22,899 nucleotides of DNA, taken from NCBI GenBank assembly GCA_937975765.1, contig CALJUR010000009.1, positions 1-22,899 of the forward strand, read 5' to 3'. A program made the translations under genes and the position numbers. The notes under the pieces were generated by a model. That model was not told where the DNA came from and did not search any database. It worked only from the letters and a program-made list of their open reading frames with translations. The stretch is from an uncultured Myxococcales bacterium. GTDB taxonomy: Bacteria; Myxococcota_A; UBA9042; DTJE01. Position 1 is the first letter of the stretch. Each line of letters begins with the position of its first letter. Shown piece after piece: positions 1 through 7,122 of the stretch.

Positions 1-44
1 ATCGTATTCGGTGACTGGAGTTCAGACGTGTGCTCTTCCGATCT
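1..44 (+). other. Illumina sequencing adapter (artefact, not genomic)
   Basis: Bases 11-44, which begin GTGACTGGAGTTC and end CTCTTCCGATCT, match the Illumina TruSeq read-2/P7 adapter arm as I know it. Bases 1-2 (AT) fit the end of the P7 flow-cell sequence, and bases 3-10 (CGTATTCG) sit where an 8-base i7 index would be. Genomic sequence begins at base 45, inside lysS. The in-frame ATG at 28 lies in the adapter, so it creates a false start with a false N-terminus (MCSSDL). Confidence 0.97.
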
Positions 45-858
45 GGTCGTGGGCGGCTTCGACCGCGTGTACGAGATCAACCGGAACTTCCGGAACGAGG
101 GGCTCAGCAACCGGCACAACCCCGAGTTCACGATGATCGAGTTCTACCAGGCGTACGCCACCTACCTGGACCTGATGGACCTCACGGAAGAGTTGTTCCG
201 CGGGCTGGTGCAGGAGGTGCGAGGCTGCCTGACGGCGCAGTTCCGCGGGTACGACCTGGATTTCGCGCCGCCCTTCCGGCGCCTGCCGGTGTGCGATGCG
301 CTGAAGGAGTACTGCGGATTCGAGGAGGCCGACCTGCACGACGCCGACCTGGCCCTGGCGAAGACGCTGAAGGCGGGCGTGCCGAAGGACGAGGCCGAGG
401 CCGTCCTGAAGAAGCTCTGCGACGCGACGCCGCGCGACAAGGCGCTGGCCATCGGCATGCTGGCCTTCGAGCTGCGGGCCGAACCGTTCCTGGTGCAGCC
501 GACCTTCGTGACCGACTTCCCGGCGGTCGTGTCGCCGCTGTCCCGCCGCAAGGACTCGGACCCGACGCTGGTCGACCGGTTCGAGTTGTACATCGGCACC
601 AACGAGTTCGGCAACGCGTTCTCCGAGTTGAACGACCCGCAGGACCAGGAGCAGCGCTTCCAGGCCCAGATGGCGGCGAAGGCGGCCGGCGACGCCGAGG
701 CGATGGAGTACGACGAGGACTACGTGCGCGCCCTGACCTTCGGGCTGCCGCCGACGGCCGGGGAGGGCATCGGCATCGACCGCGTCGTGATGATGCTGAC
801 CGGCTGCGACAACATCCGCGACGTGATCCTGTTCCCCCTGCTGCGCCCCGAGGGATGA
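45..858 (+). CDS. lysS: Lysyl-tRNA synthetase (class II), C-terminal part; 5' end missing
   Basis: LysRS charges tRNA-Lys with lysine in the cytoplasm, using ATP. About 270 genuine codons remain of a protein usually near 500 residues. Missing are the N-terminal OB-fold anticodon-binding domain and class II motif 1. Visible are VVGGFDRVYEINRNFRNEG followed by RHNPEFTMIEFYQAY, which is the motif 2 region typical of LysS, and near the end GEGIGIDRVVMMLTG (motif 3), followed by the usual NIRDVILFPLLRPEG tail. The reading frame runs upstream into the sequencing adapter, so the truncation is an assembly edge and not a biological deletion. lolC starts 13 bases after the TGA stop, which suggests co-transcription. 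Identification is firm; the true start lies outside the window. Confidence 0.96.
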
Positions 859-871
859 CGAGGGGTCCCGT

Positions 872-2422
872 ATGACCGTCCTGGCGTCCTGGCTCCTCCC
901 GGTCCTGGAACTGCTGGGCGTGATCCTGGCCGCCATCGTCCTGGTGTCCCTGCTGGTGACGGGCCTCCTGAGGGTGCTGCGGCGGCTGTCGGACGCGCGC
1001 GCGGCGCCGTCGTGGCGGGCCCTGCTGGCGATGCGCATCCTGGTCGGGTTCCGGGACGAGAGGCCCGGGCGCCTGCGCAGGTGGATCCCCGTTTCGGGCC
1101 AGAACTTCATCGCGATGGTGGGCACGGCGATCGGCGTGTGGGCGCTGATCGTGGTGCTGTCGGTGATGGGGGGGTTCGAGGCCGACCTGAAGGGCAAGAT
1201 CGTGCGGCACTCCCCGACGATCACGGTGCAGCCGCCGGACCGGACGGGCGATGGGGATGCCGAGGCACGGGTGGAGGCGCTGGCGAGGAGCCTGGCCGCG
1301 ACGCCCGGCGCGACGGCCTCCGAGGCCTTCGTCGAGGGCGAGGCGATGATCACCTCGCCGACGAACATGAGCCCGGGGATGGCGATCCGGGCGCTGCCGA
1401 CCGGGGGGGCGCTGGAGCGCCTGTGGCTGGTGCCGACGACGCCCGCGAAGGCGCTGCGCGGCCTGACGGACCCGCTGCGCCAGATGACGGACCGCGAGAT
1501 GGGGTTCGCCAGGAGGAACGAGGCGGCGCCGGGGGAACCGGGGGAGCCGCCGGGTGACGACGGCGAGCCGGCGGCCCCGGGCGAGGCCACGATGCCGCCG
1601 ATCGGCGCGGCGATCTCGCGATCCGGCCGCATCCTGCCGGGCATCCTGCTGGGGGAGGAACTGGCGCGCAGCCTGGCCGTCGGGGCGGGCGACGAGGTGG
1701 TCGTGGTCGTGCCCGACGGGGACGTGGGGCCGACGGGCGTGCGTCCGCGGACGCGCACGTACCAGGTGGCGGGGACGTTCGTCAGCGGGCTGTACGAGCA
1801 CGACCTGAAGACCGCCTACATGACGGTGCCGGAGGCCCGGAACCTGTTCCTGCTGGAGGCCCCGAACCGCGTGGCGGTGATGCTGCGGGACGTGGACGGG
1901 CTGGCGCCGGCCGAGGTCGCGGTGCGCGAGACGGTGGATCGCGACGGGGGGGGGGAGGTCCGCACGGTGGCGCAGGCGAACCGGTCGCTGTTCTCGGCCC
2001 TGGTGGTCGAGAAGGTGGCGATGTTCCTGGTGCTGGGCCTGGTCATCCTGGTCGCGGCGTTCAACGTGTTCGGGTCGCTGGTGCTGATCACGATGGAGAA
2101 GTCCCGGGACATGGCCGTGCTGCGGAGCCTGGGCGCGACGCGGGCCGGGGTGCGGGCGGTCTTCCTGGGTCTGGGGACCATCATCGGGCTGGTCGGGACC
2201 GGGGCGGGGCTGCTGATGGGCCTGTCGACCTGCGCCTACATCGTGTGGGCGGGGATCCGGCTGCCGGCCGAGTACTACCTGCGGACGCTGCCCGTGCAGG
2301 TGCGGCCGCTGGAGGTCGCGCTGGTGGCCGTTGCGGCCCTGGCAGCGGCGCTGCTGGCGACGGTGTACCCGGCGATGACGGTGGCCCGGCCGACGCCGTC
2401 GGACGGGTTGCGGAACGACTGA
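872..2422 (+). CDS. lolC: LolC/LolE-family lipoprotein-releasing ABC permease
   Basis: This is the inner-membrane permease of the Lol system, which with LolD extracts mature lipoproteins from the inner membrane for transfer to the periplasmic carrier. It has 516 residues, longer than the usual ~400. Residues 79-100 (VGTAIGVWALIVVLSVMGGF) are the typical first LolC helix. A periplasmic domain follows, then the FtsX-type C-terminal domain with helices at about 383-408, 429-456 and 481-502, including EKSRDMAVLRSLGAT. Two oddities are visible: an extra hydrophobic N-terminal segment (about 7-34) ahead of the usual start of the family, and a Pro/Gly/Glu-rich insert (about 216-245). The ATG at 872 follows GAGGGG. 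lolD lies 90 bp downstream. Only one LolC/E-type gene is present, so the transporter may be a homodimer; this is inference. Confidence 0.88.
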   Translation: MTVLASWLLPVLELLGVILAAIVLVSLLVTGLLRVLRRLSDARAAPSWRALLAMRILVGFRDERPGRLRRWIPVSGQNFIAMVGTAIGVWALIVVLSVMGGFEADLKGKIVRHSPTITVQPPDRTGDGDAEARVEALARSLAATPGATASEAFVEGEAMITSPTNMSPGMAIRALPTGGALERLWLVPTTPAKALRGLTDPLRQMTDREMGFARRNEAAPGEPGEPPGDDGEPAAPGEATMPPIGAAISRSGRILPGILLGEELARSLAVGAGDEVVVVVPDGDVGPTGVRPRTRTYQVAGTFVSGLYEHDLKTAYMTVPEARNLFLLEAPNRVAVMLRDVDGLAPAEVAVRETVDRDGGGEVRTVAQANRSLFSALVVEKVAMFLVLGLVILVAAFNVFGSLVLITMEKSRDMAVLRSLGATRAGVRAVFLGLGTIIGLVGTGAGLLMGLSTCAYIVWAGIRLPAEYYLRTLPVQVRPLEVALVAVAALAAALLATVYPAMTVARPTPSDGLRND

Positions 2423-2483
2423 CCGGGCCGACGCGTTGCGCGTCCCGGTCAGGCTCGCGTGCTGCCGGCGGGATGCGCGGCAG
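2421..2483 (+). other. Two hairpins in the lolC-lolD gap
   Basis: Bases 2421-2427 (GACCGGG) plus 2431-2435 (ACGCG) pair with 2439-2443 and 2444-2450. This gives a 12-bp stem with a 3-base bulge (2428-2430) and a TTG loop, overlapping the lolC stop codon. A weaker stem pairs CTGCCG (2462-2467) with CGGCAG (2478-2483). No T-tract follows either stem, so neither is a canonical intrinsic terminator. Possible roles are mRNA processing or stabilisation between lolC and lolD, or a decayed repeat. Confidence 0.5.
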
Positions 2484-2512
2484 ACGCTCGCAGGTAAAGA
2501 CGAGGGATCGAG

Positions 2513-3205
2513 ATGTACCGGTTGCTGCTGGAGGCCCGGGGGCTGACGAAATCCTTCTCGCGCGGGGGGAAGGAGATCCACGTCCTTCGGGGCCTGGACC
2601 TGGACGTGGCGCCCGGCGAGATGGTCGCGATCCTGGGCAAGTCGGGCGTCGGCAAGAGCACCCTGCTGCACGTGCTGGGCACCTTGGACCGGCCGGACTC
2701 GGGGGTGGTGCGGTTCGAGGGGGAGGACCTGCTGGGACGGCCCGAGCCGGCGCTGGCCGCGTTCCGGAACCGGCACCTGGGATTCGTGTTCCAGTTCCAC
2801 CACCTCCTGCCCGAATTCTCGGCATTGGAAAACGCGATGATTCCGGCCATAATCGGCGGGCTTCCGCGGCGGGAGGCGCTGGATCGGGCGCGGACGCTGC
2901 TGGAAGCCGTGGGACTGGATTCCCGGGTGGAGCACCGCCCGGCAGAACTGTCGGGCGGCGAGCAGCAGCGGGTCGCGCTGGCGCGGGCGCTGGTGATGCA
3001 GCCTCGGCTGATCCTGGCCGACGAGCCCACGGGAAACCTGGACGACGCCACCAGCGAGGAGGTCCACGGCCTCCTCGCCTCGCTGAACCGGGAGTTCGGC
3101 GCGGCCTTCCTGGTCGCGACGCACAACCTGAAGCTGGCGGCGCGCATGGGCCGGGTACTGCGCCTGGAGGAGGGAGTGGTGCACCCGGTGGAGGTCTCTG
3201 CGTGA
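2513..3205 (+). CDS. lolD: Lipoprotein-releasing system ATPase LolD
   Basis: This is the cytoplasmic ATPase that powers lipoprotein release by the LolC/E permease. It has 230 residues, the usual size. The Walker A motif is GKSGVGKS (42-49), where many relatives have GSSGSGKS. The Q-loop glutamine is Q94 in FVFQFHHLLPEF, a sequence strongly typical of LolD. The signature is LSGGEQQR (146-153), the Walker B motif is LILADE (166-171), followed by PTGNLD, and the H-loop is H204. The MacB/LolD/FtsE class is clear, and the lolC neighbour and FQFHHLLPEF favour LolD over FtsE. The ATG at 2513 follows GAGGG at 2502-2506. The bamA GTG start overlaps its TGA stop. Confidence 0.95.
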   Translation: MYRLLLEARGLTKSFSRGGKEIHVLRGLDLDVAPGEMVAILGKSGVGKSTLLHVLGTLDRPDSGVVRFEGEDLLGRPEPALAAFRNRHLGFVFQFHHLLPEFSALENAMIPAIIGGLPRREALDRARTLLEAVGLDSRVEHRPAELSGGEQQRVALARALVMQPRLILADEPTGNLDDATSEEVHGLLASLNREFGAAFLVATHNLKLAARMGRVLRLEEGVVHPVEVSA

Positions 3206-5622
3206 CGCGGATCGCTTCCGATCGTTGGACCGCGGCCCGGCCCGAGGCTCGCCGCACCCCCCTGCCCCCCTTCGCGGGGCCGTCCCCGGCGACGCTGCTG
3301 GCGGTGGTGCTGGCCCTGCTGGCCGCGGCCGCCGCGTTGGTGGTCCTGGCGCCGTCGACCGCCCGCGCGCAGTCCGCGTCCGAGGCCCCCGCGGCCAGCC
3401 CCGGCCCCGCGATCACCGACCTGCGGTTCGAGGGCCTGACCCGCATCGACCTGGAAACCGCCCGCCGCCGCATCCGCAGCGCGATCGGCCGGCGCCTGGA
3501 CCCGGCCGAGGTTTCCGCCGACCTCAAGTCCCTGTTCGCCACCGGGGCGTTCGACGATGCCGCGGCCCGCGTGCAACCGTACGGCGAGGGCGTCGCGCTG
3601 ACGTTCGTGGTGAAGGAGCGGCCCGCGGTCGAGAAGGTGCGGATCGAGGGCAACGACGAGGTCTCCGAGGAGGACATCCGCAAGAAGATCCTGGTCCGGC
3701 CGGCCACGATCCTGGACGTCGAGCGCGTGGAGCAGTCCGCGGACGGGATCCGCCAGCACTACGTCGAGCAGGGCTTCTTCCTGGCCGAGGTTTCGTGGCG
3801 CCTGGAGCCGAAGGCCGACAACCTGGTCGACATCGTCTTCGTCATCCGCGAACAGGCGAAGGTGAAGGTCCAGCGCGTCGAGTTCCTGGGCAACGAGCAC
3901 GTGCCCGCCGACGAGATCAAGAAGATCATGCAGACCCAGGAGGGGTCGCTGCTGTCCTTCCTGACCGGCAAGGGGACCTTCCAGAAGGAGATGTTCGAGG
4001 AGGACCAGCAGCGCATCGCCTTCTTCTTCAACACGAAGGGGTATGCCGAGGTCCGGGTCGACCCGCCGGTGGTCATGCTGTCCCGGGACCGCCGCTTCAT
4101 CACGATCAGCATCACCATCCACGAGGGCCCGCAGTTCACGGTAGGCAAGGTGGACGTGACCGGCGACCTGATGAAGCCCGCGCCCGAACTGATCGCGAAA
4201 CTGAAGCTGAAGCCGGGCCGGATCTTCAACGCGTTCGACGTGCAGCACGACATCCAGGTGCTGGGCGACCTTTACAAGGACCAGGGGTACGCCTTCGCGT
4301 CGGTGGCGAACGACACGGAACTGCACGCCGACACCCGCACCATCGACTTCACCTACGTGATGCAGAAGGGCGAGATCGCGCACGTCGGCCGCATCGACAT
4401 CGTCGGCAACGACGGCACCCGCGACTGGACGATCCGGCGCGAGATGCGCCTGTACGAAGGCGACCTGTACAGCGAGACGAGGCTGCGCGACTCCGAGGCG
4501 CGCATCCGGCGACTGGGCTTCTTCGAGAACGTCACCGTTCGGCCGCGCCCGGGCCTGAAGCCCGACGAGGTGGACGTCACGGTCGAGGTCAAGGAGCGGC
4601 AGACCGGCGCCTTCAGCGTCGGCGCAGGCTTCAGCAGCGTCGAGAACTTCCTGTTCCAGGCGCAGATCAGCAAGCAGAACTTCCTGGGACGCGGCCAGTC
4701 CATCAGCCTGAACGCGACGATCTCCAGCCTGCGTCGGTACTTCGAGTTCTCGTTCAACGAGCCGAACCTGCTGGACACCGACTGGACCTTCGGCTTCTCG
4801 GCCTTCAACATCGACATGTCCCAGTACAACTTCAGCCAGTCGTCCAAGGGGCTGGACTTCACGATCGGCCGCCGCTTCATCGACTACTTCTCGCTGGCGG
4901 GGACGTACCGGCTGGAGGGTGTGGACGTTCGCGCGGGCGGCCTGAAGGGCTTCAGCGACGTGCCGGTCGCGAACCTGGACCAGAAGGGCCTGACGTCCAG
5001 CCTGGCGCTGACCGCGGCATTCGACAACCGCGACGACCGCATGATGCCCCGGCGCGGCAACGTCTCCAGCATCGGCATCGAGTGGTCGGGCAGCGAGATC
5101 GGGTCCGACTTCGACTACATCCGCCTGAACGTGCGGTCCCGGCAGTACTTCCCGATCGCCTGGGGCATCGTCGGCAAGGTGGCGGGCGCGTGGGGTTACA
5201 TCTTCAGCCCGAAGGGCGAACCGCTGCCGATCTTCGAGCGATTCCAGGTCGGCGGAATCTACACGGTGCGCGGCTTCGAGCGCGCGTCGCTGGGACCGTC
5301 CATCCCGGTCGGATCGTCGCGCGACCCGACCGCGTGGCCGTCGTCGTTCAAGATCGGCGGCGCCCAGCAACTGGTCTTCAACATCGAGGCCGAGTTCCCG
5401 ATCTTCGAGCAGATCGGCGTGCGCGGCGTCGTGTTCTTCGACGCCGGCAACGCGTACGACGACGGCGAGTGGCCGAACCCGCTGAAGATGCGGACCGCCG
5501 TCGGATTCGGGCTGCGGTGGTGGTCCCCGATCGGCCCGCTGCGGTTCGAGTGGGGCTTCCCGCTGAAGAAACAGAAGGGCGAACCCTCGGTGGTCTTCGA
5601 GTTCAACATCGGGACGTTCTGA
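3202..5622 (+). CDS. bamA: Outer membrane protein assembly factor BamA (Omp85)
   Basis: BamA is the central outer-membrane component that folds and inserts beta-barrel proteins. It has 806 residues, a normal length. I place the start at GTG 3202, which overlaps the lolD stop (GTGA) and is preceded by GGAGG at 3190-3194. The N-terminus has a hydrophobic core at about 31-50 and a likely signal-peptidase site after ARA (residue 56). Five POTRA domains can be outlined at about 71-141, 142-218, 219-311, 312-391 and 392-469, each with V-x-x-I/V-x-G-N-like openings. The barrel runs from about 470 to 806. The conserved L6 loop motif VRGF is at 689-692, and the protein ends in phenylalanine, as expected for a Bam substrate. 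The surE ATG overlaps the stop by one base, implying tight coupling. Confidence 0.96.
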   Translation: MTRIASDRWTAARPEARRTPLPPFAGPSPATLLAVVLALLAAAAALVVLAPSTARAQSASEAPAASPGPAITDLRFEGLTRIDLETARRRIRSAIGRRLDPAEVSADLKSLFATGAFDDAAARVQPYGEGVALTFVVKERPAVEKVRIEGNDEVSEEDIRKKILVRPATILDVERVEQSADGIRQHYVEQGFFLAEVSWRLEPKADNLVDIVFVIREQAKVKVQRVEFLGNEHVPADEIKKIMQTQEGSLLSFLTGKGTFQKEMFEEDQQRIAFFFNTKGYAEVRVDPPVVMLSRDRRFITISITIHEGPQFTVGKVDVTGDLMKPAPELIAKLKLKPGRIFNAFDVQHDIQVLGDLYKDQGYAFASVANDTELHADTRTIDFTYVMQKGEIAHVGRIDIVGNDGTRDWTIRREMRLYEGDLYSETRLRDSEARIRRLGFFENVTVRPRPGLKPDEVDVTVEVKERQTGAFSVGAGFSSVENFLFQAQISKQNFLGRGQSISLNATISSLRRYFEFSFNEPNLLDTDWTFGFSAFNIDMSQYNFSQSSKGLDFTIGRRFIDYFSLAGTYRLEGVDVRAGGLKGFSDVPVANLDQKGLTSSLALTAAFDNRDDRMMPRRGNVSSIGIEWSGSEIGSDFDYIRLNVRSRQYFPIAWGIVGKVAGAWGYIFSPKGEPLPIFERFQVGGIYTVRGFERASLGPSIPVGSSRDPTAWPSSFKIGGAQQLVFNIEAEFPIFEQIGVRGVVFFDAGNAYDDGEWPNPLKMRTAVGFGLRWWSPIGPLRFEWGFPLKKQKGEPSVVFEFNIGTF

Positions 5623-6383
5623 TGCAGCGACTGATCCTGGTCACCAACGACGACGGCATTCTTTCGCCCGGGATCACCGCGCTGGAGAGGGTCGCGGCCC
5701 GCTTCGGCGAGGTTGCGGTCGTGGCGCCCGAGCGCGAGGTGTCGGGGGTCAGCCATGCCATCACGCTGACCGAGCCGCTGCGCGCGCGGGTGGCGGGGCC
5801 GATGCGCTGGGGCCTGACGGGCACCCCGGCGGACTGCGTGTTCGTGGCGTGCAACCACCTGCTGCCGCGGAGGCCGGACCTGGTGCTGTCGGGCATCAAC
5901 CGCGGGCCGAACCTGGGCTACGACGTGCTGTACAGCGGCACGGTGGGCGGCGCGATGGAGGGGACGATCCAGGGCGTGCCGTCGGTGGCCGTGTCGCTGG
6001 TCAGCGAGGCGGACTTCCCGTTCGAGTGGACACAACCGCACCTGGTGCCGCTGCTGGAGAAGGTGCTGGCCGAGGGTCTGCCCCCGCGGGTGACGCTGAA
6101 CGTGAACCTGCCGGACGCGTCGATCGCGCCATGGCGGGGGTTCCGGGTGACGCGGCTGGGGAACCGGTTCTACTCCAGCGACGTGGTGGCCCGGCAGGAT
6201 CCGCGCGGCGGCGAGTACCTGTGGATCGGGGGCACGCGCGTGACGAACGAGACGGCCCCCGACAGCGACTGCGGGGCGGTGCACGACGGGTACGGGTCGG
6301 TGACGCCGCTGACGAACGACCTGCTGGCGCGGGGCGCGATGGCGGGGATCCGCTGGGCCGAGGGCATGGGCCGGACAGTGTAG
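5622..6383 (+). CDS. surE: 5'/3'-nucleotidase SurE
   Basis: SurE is a metal-dependent nucleoside monophosphatase of stationary-phase survival and nucleotide turnover. The protein has 253 residues, the usual size. The N-terminal LVTNDDG (residues 6-12) carries the metal-binding Asp pair D10 and D11. PEREVSGVSHAITL and SGINRGPNLGYDVLYSGTVG are the other conserved SurE blocks, with the metal-ligand Ser and Asn. The ATG at 5622 overlaps the bamA stop (TGATG), so translation is probably coupled to bamA. The TAG stop lies within the edge of the first copy of a hairpin repeat, so the extreme C-terminus (GMGRTV) may have been set by that repeat. Identification is firm. Confidence 0.95.
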   Translation: MQRLILVTNDDGILSPGITALERVAARFGEVAVVAPEREVSGVSHAITLTEPLRARVAGPMRWGLTGTPADCVFVACNHLLPRRPDLVLSGINRGPNLGYDVLYSGTVGGAMEGTIQGVPSVAVSLVSEADFPFEWTQPHLVPLLEKVLAEGLPPRVTLNVNLPDASIAPWRGFRVTRLGNRFYSSDVVARQDPRGGEYLWIGGTRVTNETAPDSDCGAVHDGYGSVTPLTNDLLARGAMAGIRWAEGMGRTV

Positions 6384-6461
6384 GGCGGGGGCCCCGTCCC
6401 CCGCCAACACAGGCGGGGGCCCCGTCCCCCGCCAACACAGGCGGGGGCCCCGTCCCCCGCC
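6380..6461 (+). repeat. Three perfect tandem copies of a GC-rich hairpin repeat
   Basis: A 22-bp unit occurs perfectly at 6384-6405, 6412-6433 and 6440-6461, separated by AACACA each time (period 28). Each unit folds as GGCGGGGG / CCCCCGCC, an 8-bp stem with a CCCCGT loop. The shared edge GTAG (6380-6383) contains the surE stop codon. The array fills nearly the whole gap between surE and apt and ends just before the apt ribosome-binding site. No T-tract follows. Confidence 0.93.
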
Positions 6462-6476
6462 ATCGTGGAGGCATCG

Positions 6477-7016
6477 ATGGACACGACGCGCAAGACCCTG
6501 GCCGCCGACGTCGCGAAGACCGTCCGGGACGTGCCGGACTTCCCCAAGCCGGGAATCCTGTTCAAGGACATCACGACCGTCCTGCTGGACGGCGCGCTGT
6601 ACGGGCGGCTGATCGACCACCTGTGCGAGGTGGTGCGGGCGTCGGGCGCGGACGTCGTGGCGGGCATCGAGTCGCGCGGGTACCTGTTCGCGGCGCCGGT
6701 CGCGGCGCGACTGGGGCTGCCGCTGGCGCTGATCCGCAAGCCGGGCAAGCTTCCGTGGAAGACCCGCAAGGCCTCCTACTCGCTGGAGTACGGCACCGAC
6801 AGCGTCGAGATGCACGAGGACGCGGTGCGGCCCGGGCAGAAGGTCGTGGTGATGGACGACCTGCTGGCGACGGGGGGCACGATGGAGGCCGCCTGCCGGC
6901 TGGTGCGCGAGTCGGGCGCCGAGGTGGCGCTGGCGATGTTCGTGATCGAACTGACCTTCCTGGACGGTCGCAAGCGCCTGGACGGCGTCCCGGTCGACGC
7001 GCTGGTCGCGTACTGA
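6477..7016 (+). CDS. apt: Adenine phosphoribosyltransferase
   Basis: APRTase makes AMP from adenine and PRPP in purine salvage. The protein has 179 residues, normal for the family. The N-terminus contains VPDFPKPGILFKDIT, typical of Apt. AGIESRGYLFAAPVA is the nucleobase/flexible-loop region, and VVVMDDLLATGGTM (123-136) is the PRPP-binding motif with adjacent Asp residues 127-128. I chose the ATG at 6477 because GGAGG lies at 6467-6471 with five bases between; the GTG at 6465 would overlap that site. It follows surE across the triple hairpin array with no evident promoter, so it may be read through from upstream. SurE (nucleotidase) and Apt (salvage) are functionally compatible neighbours. 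Confidence 0.95.
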   Translation: MDTTRKTLAADVAKTVRDVPDFPKPGILFKDITTVLLDGALYGRLIDHLCEVVRASGADVVAGIESRGYLFAAPVAARLGLPLALIRKPGKLPWKTRKASYSLEYGTDSVEMHEDAVRPGQKVVVMDDLLATGGTMEAACRLVRESGAEVALAMFVIELTFLDGRKRLDGVPVDALVAY

Positions 7017-7122
7017 CAGGACGGCGGGTCCCGGGCCTCACCCGGCACGATCGTCCCTCCCCGCCAAGCCCTGCCCTGCGCTATCATCGCCCGGGTTTCT
7101 CGAACCCTATCCGGAGGCCAAC

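Noticed and set aside
28..30. ATG as the start codon of lysS
   Set aside because: It lies inside the sequencing adapter. The gene is truncated at base 45 and its real start is outside the window.
182..3184. Long open reading frame of 1000 codons on the minus strand, opposite lysS, lolC and lolD
   Set aside because: It lies antisense to clearly homologous genes. Its translation is Arg/Pro/Ala-rich low-complexity sequence with no recognisable motif, which is expected in very GC-rich DNA where stop codons are rare.
3225..5600. Long in-frame extension upstream of surE through bamA
   Set aside because: The conserved SurE N-terminus (MQRLILVTNDDG) begins at 5622. The upstream part is an off-frame reading of bamA.
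6384..6461. CRISPR array
   Set aside because: The repeats are 22 bp with only 6-base identical spacers (AACACA), and no cas genes are nearby. This is a tandem hairpin repeat.
6384..6461. Intrinsic terminator after surE
   Set aside because: The stems are strong, but no T-tract follows any copy and apt follows directly with its ribosome site. The same hairpin lies between pheS and pheT, where read-through is expected.
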